A stretch of DNA of 13,224 nt from Spirochaetales bacterium (GTDB lineage: Bacteria; Spirochaetota; Spirochaetia; ARS1246). Positions 1-6,425 of this stretch are shown one piece after another. The notes under the pieces were generated by a model, which was not told the origin of the DNA, searched no databases, and saw nothing but the letters and a program-made list of their open reading frames with translations. Both the position numbers and the translations under genes were made by a program. The stretch covers positions 1-13,224 of the forward strand of contig JABGPX010000277.1 in the NCBI GenBank assembly GCA_018644745.1, in the 5' to 3' direction. The stretch's first letter is position 1; every line of letters starts with the position of its first letter.

Positions 1-1
1 A

Positions 2-454
2 CTAATGGAAAGGATTTTTGCCCGCAACATTGAAGATTTTGATATTTCTACTCTGGTTGCGGGACGCCCGGCATGGGAGAATGTGGAAGCGAGAATAACA
101 GAGTTATTTGATTCTCCTATTCGTGAGGGCGCTCTGAAAGAAACCCGGGAAAAGCACGGCAGCAATAATGAGCTGGAGAAACGCCTTGAGTTGGCGATAA
201 GCGGCTGGGACCAAATGAGAAAGGATGTTCAGCAAAAACTCGTACCGTACGCTGACCTGCGAAATCGTTTTCTTCTCGCTGGAGCCCCGGTTCGTCCGGA
301 AACTATTGGGCTCGCAAAGAGAGAAGTGTGCGCCGCGTACGAACCCGCAGGGATGATCAGAAACCGTTACACCTGTATCGATCTTGCTGTTGAACTCGGG
401 ATCTTTGAAGCTTGTGTGAAGGAAGTGGAAGAATCAGATATATATCTCTGCTGA
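2..454 (+). CDS. sn-glycerol-1-phosphate dehydrogenase (AraM/EgsA-like), C-terminal part, 5' truncated by window
   Basis: The reading frame is open to the left edge (the codon before the first visible ATG is CTA), so this is most likely the C-terminal ~150 residues of a longer protein of about 400 residues. The visible part matches the helical C-terminal domain of the AraM/EgsA branch of iron-type alcohol dehydrogenases: a stretch LLAGAPVRPETIGL followed by an IRNRYTCIDLAVELG block. In this family that region has an aGaP...peeiGi segment and a terminal iR-RyT-LDlA block. These enzymes reduce dihydroxyacetone phosphate to sn-glycerol-1-phosphate with NAD(P)H in the cytoplasm. The NAD-binding fold and most metal ligands lie outside the window, so the family call is an inference from the tail only; another polyol or iron-type alcohol dehydrogenase is the alternative. 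It converges on the PfkB gene with a 24-bp gap and no visible terminator. Confidence 0.6.
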   Translation, partial: LMERIFARNIEDFDISTLVAGRPAWENVEARITELFDSPIREGALKETREKHGSNNELEKRLELAISGWDQMRKDVQQKLVPYADLRNRFLLAGAPVRPETIGLAKREVCAAYEPAGMIRNRYTCIDLAVELGIFEACVKEVEESDIYLC

Positions 455-478
455 TAGAAGACCGGTATTTGCATCCGC

Positions 479-1432
479 TCAGAGCGAGAGTTCTTTTACT
501 TCTATTAATTTTCTTACCGACTCTAAATCTGTCATTTCCACATGGCCGGTTTTTATGTTCAGGCAATTAGCGGTGCCCATCGCCGTGCCCAACTCAAGAG
601 CCCTGGCGAGAGCCGAGATATCATCAAAGTTCTGATTGTCCGCAATCGAGGCAACAACACCGGCTGAAAATACATCACCGCTGCCGATCGGGTTGATCGC
701 GGTTACCGACGGAGCCGCGCAGGCCAATCCTCGTTCTGCGGCGAAGGCCTCAGCTCCATTACGGCCGAGGGTGATGATGAGCCACTTTACCCGGTAACTA
801 TCTCGTATCTGTTTACACGCCTCGGCCCGTTTGCTGCTGGAATTGGTTTCCCGGCCGGGAAGATCGGCCAGCTCCTCGGCATTGATCTTGAGGACCTCCG
901 GCGCTGCCCGCAGCGCCGCTTTGCCGTGGCTTCTGTATGAATCGAGAAAAACCGGGATTCCCGCTTTCTTTGCCTGGTTGACTTGTTCCAGGTAGCATGA
1001 ATCAGGCTCTCCGGTCATCGCGGTTCCCGCGATGGTAAGGAGACCGGCGTCTTGCAGGTAGTGATCGAAAGATAGGCGGAACTCCTCGCGTTCGAGGCGA
1101 TTGACCGCCGGCGCCGGTTCGACAAGTTCTGTTGCCTCCCCTCCATCAGGAACCAGGGTGGTGCACATGCGTGTCTCGGTTTCAATCCTAATAATCGTTG
1201 AAGGAATACCGTCATCGGCTACCGCATCGGCAAACTTCTCACCAAGTGCTCCTCCCGCGTAAGCGAGGAGACGGCATTCAAGTCCGAGCTGAATCAGCCC
1301 TCTGGCCAGATTTGTGCCTTTCCCCGCAGCCGATCTGTATACACAGGAGGCGCGGTTTACTTTACCCATCTGCAGCTTAGGTAGTTGGTAGGTGTTCTGC
1401 CAGACGCTGTTTTGTCCGATTACCAGGACCAT
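479..1432 (-). CDS. PfkB-family sugar kinase, 1-phosphofructokinase/tagatose-6-phosphate kinase type
   Basis: This cytoplasmic ribokinase-fold kinase has 317 residues from the chosen ATG, normal for the 1-phosphofructokinase/LacC branch. The N-terminus (VLVIGQN...GKVNRA) fits the branch, which starts with a short strand, an N-P/D segment and a GeVnRa motif. The substrate loop is AAGKGTNLARG, where the usual GGKG is AGKG. A KINAEEL segment and TLGRNGA follow. The catalytic NPIGSGD has the base Asp at about residue 253. It probably phosphorylates a hexose phosphate, but the exact substrate cannot be read from sequence. ATG at 1432 is chosen because the family alignment starts there. An in-frame GTG at 1453 adds seven residues that fall inside a dispersed repeat. 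Neither start has a convincing Shine-Dalgarno. It lies 124 bp downstream of the PPi-phosphofructokinase gene on the same strand, so read-through is possible. Confidence 0.8.
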   Translation of the reverse strand: MVLVIGQNSVWQNTYQLPKLQMGKVNRASCVYRSAAGKGTNLARGLIQLGLECRLLAYAGGALGEKFADAVADDGIPSTIIRIETETRMCTTLVPDGGEATELVEPAPAVNRLEREEFRLSFDHYLQDAGLLTIAGTAMTGEPDSCYLEQVNQAKKAGIPVFLDSYRSHGKAALRAAPEVLKINAEELADLPGRETNSSSKRAEACKQIRDSYRVKWLIITLGRNGAEAFAAERGLACAAPSVTAINPIGSGDVFSAGVVASIADNQNFDDISALARALELGTAMGTANCLNIKTGHVEMTDLESVRKLIEVKELSL

Positions 1433-1556
1433 GTGAAACTTGCTATGAGACACATCGAAAAATCCACATTTCGTTCCGCCGACCGAGTGGGTTCACGTAT
1501 AAAATCGGGGTTTTTCGCATGTGCCGCAGGTCGAAGTAAGAGTACATAGAGGCGCT
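1432..1556 (-). repeat. Dispersed repeat copy A, with 73-bp core 1451-1523 and terminal inverted repeats
   Basis: Read on the minus strand this begins right after the PPi-phosphofructokinase stop codon (GCGCCTCTAT at 1555-1546) and runs to the start of the pfkB-like gene. Its 73-bp core (1523 down to 1451) starts CACATGCGAAAAACCCCGAT and ends ATTTTTCGATGTG. The ends are nearly inverted copies of each other (CACATgCGAAAAA against CACATCGAAAAA). The core aligns without gaps to 4141-4213 on the plus strand, with 56 of 73 positions identical by hand count. The arms are better conserved than the middle. The element overlaps the alternative GTG start of the kinase. What it does is unknown. Confidence 0.75.
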
Positions 1557-3212
1557 CTACCGTCTTTCCAGATTCAAAGTCTTTGTCGGCTCGTTGCATA
1601 CCTCGTCGGGGCCGTAATATTGGATTGCCCCGGGATAGCGATAGCTCGTGGCGAGCGCCCATTCCTCGCGCTTGGAAGCAAATGCCTTGAAGGGCTTGCC
1701 GTCGAGTTCAACAAGCGCTTTTCGAATTACCGGTTTTTTCTTACCGTGGCGCTGTTCCATATTCATCATCATGGTCAGGGGTGCCCCTCCGGCAACCCAC
1801 TCAGCGGCCGGTGCAGACAGATTTCTAATTGAGGAAATGTATCCAGTCAGCCCAAAGGAGATAAGCAGAAACGCGTTAAAACCGAGAGCGTAGCAGTAAT
1901 CCGAATCGAAGTTCGACGGAAACGCGCAGCGCCCTTCATAACCGAAGAAATGATTTTGGGCGCTGAAAGCGCCTTTAAAGGTTCCCTCGGCTCTCATCTC
2001 GGCCAGTCTGTCCTCCACCATCTCTATGAGGAGCTTTTCAGTTTCTATACGGGAGACCTGGACATTGCCGTGGGGATCTCGATCCATGAGCAGCTGCCGC
2101 TGGATATTGTTCGGAAGCGAAGAAAAGACATAGGACGAGTCCTTTGACAGATTCTTGTTGACCCACTCGCTCTGCGACTCGAAGGTATTGAGGGTTGAGA
2201 AGTAATCGATTTTATCCGCCAGCAAGTCATTGAGTTCAGCGATGAGGTGTTTCATCTCAGGAACAAATTCAATTAAACCTTCGGGAATAAGAGCGACTCC
2301 GAAGTTGTCACCGTTCTCAGATCGTTTGACTATTGTCGCGGTCATTTCTTTCACAATCTGGTTCAATGTTTTTCTTTCGGCTTCCACTTCTTCAGAGATA
2401 ATCGTTATGTTCGGCTGCGTCTGCAGAGCGCATTCGAGACCGATGTGGGAGGCGGATCTTCCCATCAGCTTGATAAAGTGCCAGTATTTTTTCGCGGAAT
2501 TGGTATCCCGTTCAATGTTACCGATTAATTCGGCATAAGTCTTGGTAGCAGTATCGAACCCGAAAGATATTTCTATCATATCGTTCTTTAAATCGCCGTC
2601 GATAGTCTTAGGCACCCCGATTACACCAACATCCGAACCTTTCTCCGCGAAAAACTCGGCGAGAAGAGCCGCGTTTGTATTCGAGTCATCGCCGCCGATT
2701 ACGACCAGGGCGTTGAGCTCTCTTTTGAGACAGTTCTCCAGAGCAAGCTCGAACTGCTCGTCACTCTCAATTTTTGTTCTACCGGATCCGATGATATCGA
2801 AACCTCCGGTGTTTCGGTACTGATCGACGAATTCCGGTGTAAGCTCGATTGCTTTGTTCTCCAGTATCCCGGAAGGGCCGCCAAGAAACCCGTAGACCGC
2901 GGACTCGGGGTTGGCCTTCTTAACCGCATCAAAAAGACCTGCGATTACGTTATGCCCTCCCGGTGCCTGTCCTCCTGAAAGAACTACACCTACTCGGATC
3001 TTCGCTCCCTTGTTGGGATTTTCACCTGGGACAAAACGTACAACAGGTTTCCCGTAGGTTTTTTTGAAGAGCTGCTTGAGATCTCCCTGATCGGACACTG
3101 ATTCTGTTGGTGCTCCGAGTTCGATTCCTATCGAGTCGAGAGATGATGTGAAAATCTCAGGTAATTTTGGATTGTATTGGGAGCGTGTCTTTTGCAGATT
3201 AGAAATATTCAT
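1557..3212 (-). CDS. pfp: Pyrophosphate-dependent 6-phosphofructokinase (long form)
   Basis: This cytoplasmic glycolytic enzyme phosphorylates fructose 6-phosphate with pyrophosphate instead of ATP, a reversible step. At 551 residues it matches the long PPi-PFK subgroup of spirochaetes and plants (about 550). Visible motifs, in order, are [15 protein letters not shown] (~74-88), GGPSG (~111-115) and GGDDSNTNA (~173-181). The second Asp of GGDD replaces the Gly of ATP-using enzymes and is the classical PPi marker. PKTIDGDL (~201-208, with the catalytic Asp) and [11 protein letters not shown] (~250-260) follow. The start at 3212 is set by GGAGG seven bases upstream; an in-frame start at 3287 would add 25 unlikely residues and overlap the promoter. 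A good promoter lies just upstream. The stop codon is followed at once by dispersed repeat copy A and then the PfkB-type kinase, so the two may be co-transcribed. Confidence 0.95.
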   Translation of the reverse strand: MNISNLQKTRSQYNPKLPEIFTSSLDSIGIELGAPTESVSDQGDLKQLFKKTYGKPVVRFVPGENPNKGAKIRVGVVLSGGQAPGGHNVIAGLFDAVKKANPESAVYGFLGGPSGILENKAIELTPEFVDQYRNTGGFDIIGSGRTKIESDEQFELALENCLKRELNALVVIGGDDSNTNAALLAEFFAEKGSDVGVIGVPKTIDGDLKNDMIEISFGFDTATKTYAELIGNIERDTNSAKKYWHFIKLMGRSASHIGLECALQTQPNITIISEEVEAERKTLNQIVKEMTATIVKRSENGDNFGVALIPEGLIEFVPEMKHLIAELNDLLADKIDYFSTLNTFESQSEWVNKNLSKDSSYVFSSLPNNIQRQLLMDRDPHGNVQVSRIETEKLLIEMVEDRLAEMRAEGTFKGAFSAQNHFFGYEGRCAFPSNFDSDYCYALGFNAFLLISFGLTGYISSIRNLSAPAAEWVAGGAPLTMMMNMEQRHGKKKPVIRKALVELDGKPFKAFASKREEWALATSYRYPGAIQYYGPDEVCNEPTKTLNLERR

Positions 3213-3251
3213 TAGGATTCCTCCATGTATTGGCCTCGTTTTCCCAAGGGT

Positions 3252-3281
3252 TTTATACGGGTTTCCCGGCAGGCAAGTCAA
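3252..3281 (-). promoter_or_regulatory. Sigma-70-type promoter for the PPi-phosphofructokinase gene
   Basis: On the minus strand TTGACT (3281-3276) is separated by 18 bp from TATAAA (3257-3252); each hexamer matches its consensus at five of six positions. Transcription would start near 3245, giving a leader of about 33 nt that contains the GGAGG ribosome site. The 107-bp region is shared with the divergent transferase gene, for which no comparably good plus-strand promoter is visible. Confidence 0.6.
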
Positions 3282-3319
3282 GCTCAAGACCGCCTTGAAG
3301 GTTTGCAGGAGTTTCCTTG

Positions 3320-4108
3320 ATGAAGTTCCTCGAGCTAAAAGACAGCACTACGTCTTGTCCGTATCTTCCCGACCGTATTTTCTCTGCGGAAAACTTTCTG
3401 GCTCAGAATTTGTCATCTGATGAAACCGATCGCCTTCTTGCCAATGGGTTCCGCCATTTCGGCACGTATTACTTCAGACCCGTATGCGAGGGGTGCACGA
3501 GATGCGTTCCTCTTCGCGTGAGAATGTCCGGATACAAAGCGGGACGTTCGGCTCGAAGGCTCTTCTCCGCCAATCGCGATCTTGTAACGACTCTCGGCAT
3601 CCCCGCTGCAAGCAGGATTTCTTTTGATCTTTACCGGAAACACCAGCACAGGTTCGAACAACAATCCGCCGGCAGTTATAAGCATTATGTTCGAGCATTC
3701 TTTAATCATACCTTTGGCAATACCCAGCTGTCCGTCTTTGAGGGTAACGATCTCGTATCGGTAATGCATCTTGATATAACCGGCACATCGATCTCTGCGG
3801 TATATTGCTATTACGATACCGACCGTGCCGATCGCAGCCTGGGAACCTATTCGATAATCCAGGCGCTGGCGCTTGCGGTGCGGAACGGCAGTTCGATGTT
3901 CTATCTCGGTTATGCGGTGGCGGGGAATCGGCACATGGGGTACAAGACCAGGTTCCGGCCGAATGAGTTTTTGTCATCTGAGGGCTGGCTCCCTCTCTAT
4001 GATGAATCTGGTGTACTCCAGAATAATGAGAAATATACGAAAGGTTTCCCTGGCACGGAGTTTCGCTCGCGGGAGCCTTTCACCAGTATACTGCTGGCTT
4101 CGGACTAG
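3320..4108 (+). CDS. Arginyl/leucyl-tRNA--protein transferase (ATE/Bpt family, N-degron pathway)
   Basis: The enzyme moves an amino acid from aminoacyl-tRNA to the N-terminus of acidic-start proteins, marking them for ClpAP-type proteolysis in the cytoplasm. The 262 residues show both family halves. The N-terminal ATE domain runs from TSCPYLPDR (~11-19) through [27 protein letters not shown] (~43-69). The C-terminal GNAT-like ATE_C domain has LYRKHQHRF (~104-112), [12 protein letters not shown] (~172-183) and [24 protein letters not shown] (~194-217). Four cysteines (13, 56, 59, 62) could hold a metal or Fe-S cluster as proposed for ATE1. The sequence cannot tell whether it transfers Leu (Bpt) or Arg (ATE). 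The ATG at 3320 has GGAG eight bases upstream; a TTG immediately before it is the alternative. It is divergent from the phosphofructokinase gene and followed by dispersed repeat copy B. Confidence 0.88.
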   Translation: MKFLELKDSTTSCPYLPDRIFSAENFLAQNLSSDETDRLLANGFRHFGTYYFRPVCEGCTRCVPLRVRMSGYKAGRSARRLFSANRDLVTTLGIPAASRISFDLYRKHQHRFEQQSAGSYKHYVRAFFNHTFGNTQLSVFEGNDLVSVMHLDITGTSISAVYCYYDTDRADRSLGTYSIIQALALAVRNGSSMFYLGYAVAGNRHMGYKTRFRPNEFLSSEGWLPLYDESGVLQNNEKYTKGFPGTEFRSREPFTSILLASD

Positions 4109-4109
4109 G

Positions 4110-4222
4110 GCACCTCTATTTACTGCTGCCTGACCTACACCACATACGAAAAACCCCGATATTATTCGGGATATCATCCTGTCGGCAGGCAAAAATGTGA
4201 GTTTTTCGATGTGTCTACTAGC
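4110..4222 (+). repeat. Dispersed repeat copy B, with 73-bp core 4141-4213 and terminal inverted repeats
   Basis: This copy begins two bases after the transferase stop codon (GCACCTCTAT at 4110-4119) and ends in the galT stop codon region. The core starts CACATACGAAAAACCCCGAT and ends GTTTTTCGATGTG. CACATaCGAAAAAC is an inverted copy of GTTTTTCGATGTG apart from one extra base. It is the partner of copy A (1432-1556, minus strand). The two match from just after each upstream stop codon through to TAGC beyond the core, with one base of length difference in the left flank. It fills the whole space between two convergent genes. It may act as a transcript end or processing signal, or be a small non-autonomous mobile element. 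Confidence 0.75.
4148..4172 (-). terminator. Intrinsic terminator of galT, inside repeat copy B
   Basis: Read on the minus strand, CCCGA, a six-base ATAATA loop and TCGGG form a 5-bp GC-rich stem. A T-G and an A-T pair may extend it. It is followed by G and five T residues (4152-4148). It lies about 46 nt after the galT stop codon, in the right orientation to end galT transcripts. The equivalent stem is degenerate in repeat copy A, so termination is not a shared property of the repeat. Confidence 0.55.
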
Positions 4223-5285
4223 TTGTGCTTTCGGCCTCCAGAAAATGTATTTCCGGCGCATCTCTCAAATTTTCCGCTGCCGTCTCTGCGGTTATGTCCC
4301 GCTGCGGTGTCGCCAGCATCTCGTATCCAACCATGAATTTTTTTACTGTTGCTGATCTGAGAAGGGGGGGGAGAAAGTGAAGGTGGAAATGCCATGAATC
4401 ATAGTTCCTGCCATCCGTCGGTTTCTGATGAAGCCCCATTGAGTACGGAAAACTCATTCTGAAAAGGTTGTCATATTTGATAGTAGTTTTTTTGAGAATT
4501 CCCGCCAAGTCCTGTGCCTCATTGGCGGTGCAATCAAGAATCGAAGTCATATGCCTTCGAGGAAGCACCATCGTCTCATAGGGCCAGGTTGCCCAGAATG
4601 GTACTAATGAAACGAAAGATCGGTTTTCAGCTACAATTCGTTCGCTTCTTTCGATTTCAAGATCCAAATAGGAGCAGAGAAGACACCCGTCGTGATTATG
4701 GCTGTATTTCTCCTGATTGATTGTTTCCTTCTGAGGAATGTCTGGAATAGATGAATTTGCCCATATCTGACCGTGAGGGTGAGGATTCGAGCAGCCCATT
4801 ACCGCGCCTTTATTTTCGAAAATCTGAACATACCCGATACCGTCATGGGAGCCGAGTTCGCTATATTCATCCTGCCAAGTTGAAATAACTCCGGATATCG
4901 CCGAAATCTCCATCCGTGGAAGAGTAAGGTCGTGGCGCGGCGAGAAGCAAATTACACGGCAGATACCCCGTTCTCCTTCGGCGATAAGCAAATCCGAATT
5001 GTTGAAATTACCGACTGGTGTGTCCGGCAGCAGGGCCGCGAAATCGTTAGCAAAAGTATAGGTTCCCGTATAAGACAGGTTCACCTTAGCGCCCGCTCGA
5101 GTATTGCCGGGGCACAGATAACAGCCCGGGTCGTATTCCGGCCGACCGTCGGATGTATGGCTTTCGGTCTTTCCCTGCCATGGTCTTTTCGTTCGATGAG
5201 GAGAGACTAATATCCATTCTCCGGTAAGGGGATTCTGTCTTCGGTGCGTATGGTCTTGCAGGTCTATGATTGTTTCTGATTCCAT
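4218..5285 (-). CDS. galT: Galactose-1-phosphate uridylyltransferase
   Basis: This Leloir-pathway enzyme swaps UMP between UDP-glucose and galactose 1-phosphate in the cytoplasm. From the chosen start it has 355 residues, close to the 348 of E. coli GalT. Motifs are HRRQNPLTGEWILVSPHRTKRPWQG (~14-38), the zinc-site CYLCPGN (C55, C58) and SPRHDLTLPR (H118). The active-site NPHPHGQIWA follows, with the nucleophile expected at His171, the last His of HPH. A C-terminal WHFHLHFLPPLLRS (~298-311) and FMVGYEMLA complete it. The start at 5285 is chosen because GalT proteins begin about 10-14 residues before HRR. An in-frame ATG at 5333 would add 16 residues with an odd CxxC, AT-rich third positions and an overlapping palindrome arm. 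Neither start has a clear Shine-Dalgarno. No galK or galE is visible in the window. Confidence 0.93.
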   Translation of the reverse strand: MESETIIDLQDHTHRRQNPLTGEWILVSPHRTKRPWQGKTESHTSDGRPEYDPGCYLCPGNTRAGAKVNLSYTGTYTFANDFAALLPDTPVGNFNNSDLLIAEGERGICRVICFSPRHDLTLPRMEISAISGVISTWQDEYSELGSHDGIGYVQIFENKGAVMGCSNPHPHGQIWANSSIPDIPQKETINQEKYSHNHDGCLLCSYLDLEIERSERIVAENRSFVSLVPFWATWPYETMVLPRRHMTSILDCTANEAQDLAGILKKTTIKYDNLFRMSFPYSMGLHQKPTDGRNYDSWHFHLHFLPPLLRSATVKKFMVGYEMLATPQRDITAETAAENLRDAPEIHFLEAESTS

Positions 5286-5290
5286 AGTTT

Positions 5291-5320
5291 TGCATAATTG
5301 ACAAAGAGGGTTGGTGTCAA
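5291..5320 (-). promoter_or_regulatory. Possible galT promoter (TTGACA, 18 bp, TATGCA)
   Basis: On the minus strand a perfect TTGACA (5320-5315) is followed after 18 bp by TATGCA (5296-5291), which matches only three of six -10 positions. Transcription would begin around 5284, practically at the second ATG of galT, implying a leaderless message. A promoter upstream of the first ATG remains possible. One arm of the first inverted motif pair ends seven bases upstream of the -35 box. Confidence 0.25.
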
Positions 5321-5326
5321 GAGGAG

Positions 5327-5514
5327 TTCTCATTTTGATCTATTTGATTAGGAGTCATATCGACGGCATATGTAAGGATGCTTTTTTATCGTTCAAAATG
5401 AGAACTCCCGGCGCAATTTCAGCGGATTTCGGCCTTTCTCAATATGACCGATCGAATACGACTATAGCCTGCACACTTGCATTCTATCTACTGAGGAATT
5501 GTTCATATTGAGAA
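5327..5514. promoter_or_regulatory. Four-copy 12-bp operator-like motif TTCTCAwtwTGA in two inverted pairs
   Basis: Copies are TTCTCATTTTGA at 5327-5338 (+) and 5393-5404 (-), and TTCTCAATATGA at 5436-5447 (+) and 5503-5514 (-). The first pair is perfect over 16 bp (5323-5338 with 5393-5408); the second is perfect over 12 bp. The arms are separated by 54 and 55 bp, and motif centres are 66, 43 and 67 bp apart. Each copy contains a small TCA-NNN-TGA dyad, as expected for a dimeric regulator. They sit between divergent galT and the J-domain/manA genes, 33 bp upstream of the rightward -35 box. The regulator is not in the window. Alternatively, the two pairs are ends of two old ~80-bp palindromic elements. 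No gene is seen in 5286-5618. Confidence 0.55.
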
Positions 5515-5547
5515 TTGCTCTGGTGTCAACAGCAATCAAGCTAAGCC

Positions 5548-5576
5548 TTGGTAATTTTGTGCAAAACCGGTATACT
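5548..5576 (+). promoter_or_regulatory. Promoter for the J-domain protein/manA transcript
   Basis: TTGGTA (5548-5553) and TATACT (5571-5576) are separated by exactly 17 bp, with four of six and five of six consensus matches. Transcription would start near 5583, giving a leader of about 36 nt ending in the strong AGGGAGGG ribosome site of the next gene. The motif array ends 33 bp upstream, a position suited to activation or looping. Confidence 0.55.
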
Positions 5577-5618
5577 GTGGCCCGTTTTCAATAGATTTAT
5601 TGCTGCTAGGGAGGGAAA

Positions 5619-6425
5619 TTGAAGAGTTATTACCAGATTCTCGATGTAGAGCCAACCTGCACCGCAAGCGAGATAAAAAGAGCTTTTCGAAAAAAAGCCA
5701 AAACCTTCCACCCTGATCTAAAGCCCTCGGGTAAAAACGCTGCAATGATGAGGCGGCTCATCTCGGCCTACCAGGTTCTGAGCGATCCCGACAAGAGAAT
5801 CTTTTATGATCGTACCAATAGGGAAATTATTCATCGCTCGAGTTTTGACTATCGCGCGTTCCTCAAGAAGAGAACTGACGATCCGGATAGCATGGCAAAA
5901 TTGATTTTTTTCGATCTCCTTCATAAAAATGAAAAGGAGGCTATAGATCTTTACGACAGCCTGGTTACAACCAAGCATTACGATATAACACGGTACCTCG
6001 ACCGTGAGGACTTCATGGATTGCGCGTTTCTCCTTGCCGAAGAGTACGAACGGGACGAGGAATTTCTCAAGGCATTCGACCTATTGTTGAGCACCGTACC
6101 CTACGAACTGGAGAGTCCTTACTTCAGGCATTTTTTCAGAGAGGTTATAGACAAACTGCGGCTGCTTGGCTGCACAAGGCTGCCTGGCAAGATCGAGAAT
6201 GCCGAACTGGTGCGTCGTCTCGAAGAGCTTGTCGACCTGGATTTTTCACCAAAAGATACCGCCTATTTCCTCAAGAAAATTGCCGAAATCTATGTCGAAG
6301 AAAACTCGCTGGATCTTGCCAAGGAGTATCTCAGCCAGGGATTGAGTCTTCATGCAAAGCTCCCGGGAGCGCAAAAACTTGTCGAACAGCTCGCAGGTGC
6401 GGGGCGGAGCAGCAGAGGTTACTAA
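5619..6425 (+). CDS. J-domain protein with helical, TPR-like C-terminal region
   Basis: This cytoplasmic Hsp70 co-chaperone-like protein has 268 residues. The J domain spans ~1-68 (YYQILDVEPTCTASEIKRAF...), with the HPD triad at 31-33 that stimulates DnaK ATPase, and ends YQVLSDPDKRIFYDR. It has no Gly/Phe-rich region, no zinc fingers and no DnaJ-type substrate domain, so it is not DnaJ itself. Residues ~70-268 are predicted helical. The part YFLKKIAEIYVEENSLDLAKEYLSQGLSLH (~219-248) resembles a TPR pair. There is no signal peptide or membrane segment. Translation starts at TTG (5619) with AGGGAGGG four bases upstream, which decides the start; no ATG fits the J-domain N-terminus. Its stop overlaps the manA start (TAATG), so the two are translationally coupled. 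The client protein is unknown. Confidence 0.8.
   Translation: MKSYYQILDVEPTCTASEIKRAFRKKAKTFHPDLKPSGKNAAMMRRLISAYQVLSDPDKRIFYDRTNREIIHRSSFDYRAFLKKRTDDPDSMAKLIFFDLLHKNEKEAIDLYDSLVTTKHYDITRYLDREDFMDCAFLLAEEYERDEEFLKAFDLLLSTVPYELESPYFRHFFREVIDKLRLLGCTRLPGKIENAELVRRLEELVDLDFSPKDTAYFLKKIAEIYVEENSLDLAKEYLSQGLSLHAKLPGAQKLVEQLAGAGRSSRGY

Noticed and set aside
3231..3259. Plus-strand promoter for the ATE/Bpt gene (TTGGCC with TATACG or TTATAC)
   Set aside because: Hexamer matches are poor, or the spacing is wrong at 19 bp or more; the TATA sequence is better explained as the -10 of the divergent phosphofructokinase promoter.
5366..5387. GCAT/ATGC hairpin followed by six T, terminator-like on the plus strand
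   Set aside because: The stem is only four pairs with an eight-base loop, and no plus-strand gene ends upstream of it.
5311..5511. 66-residue plus-strand open frame in the galT upstream region
   Set aside because: No ribosome site, overlaps the galT start, no recognisable family; its MRTPG piece merely comes from the inverted repeat copying the galT start.
6020..6424. A 135-codon N-terminal extension of the manA reading frame
   Set aside because: It is fully covered by the J-domain gene in another frame, has Arg/Gly/Cys-rich low-quality sequence, and the ATG at 6425 has its own ribosome site and the family N-terminus.
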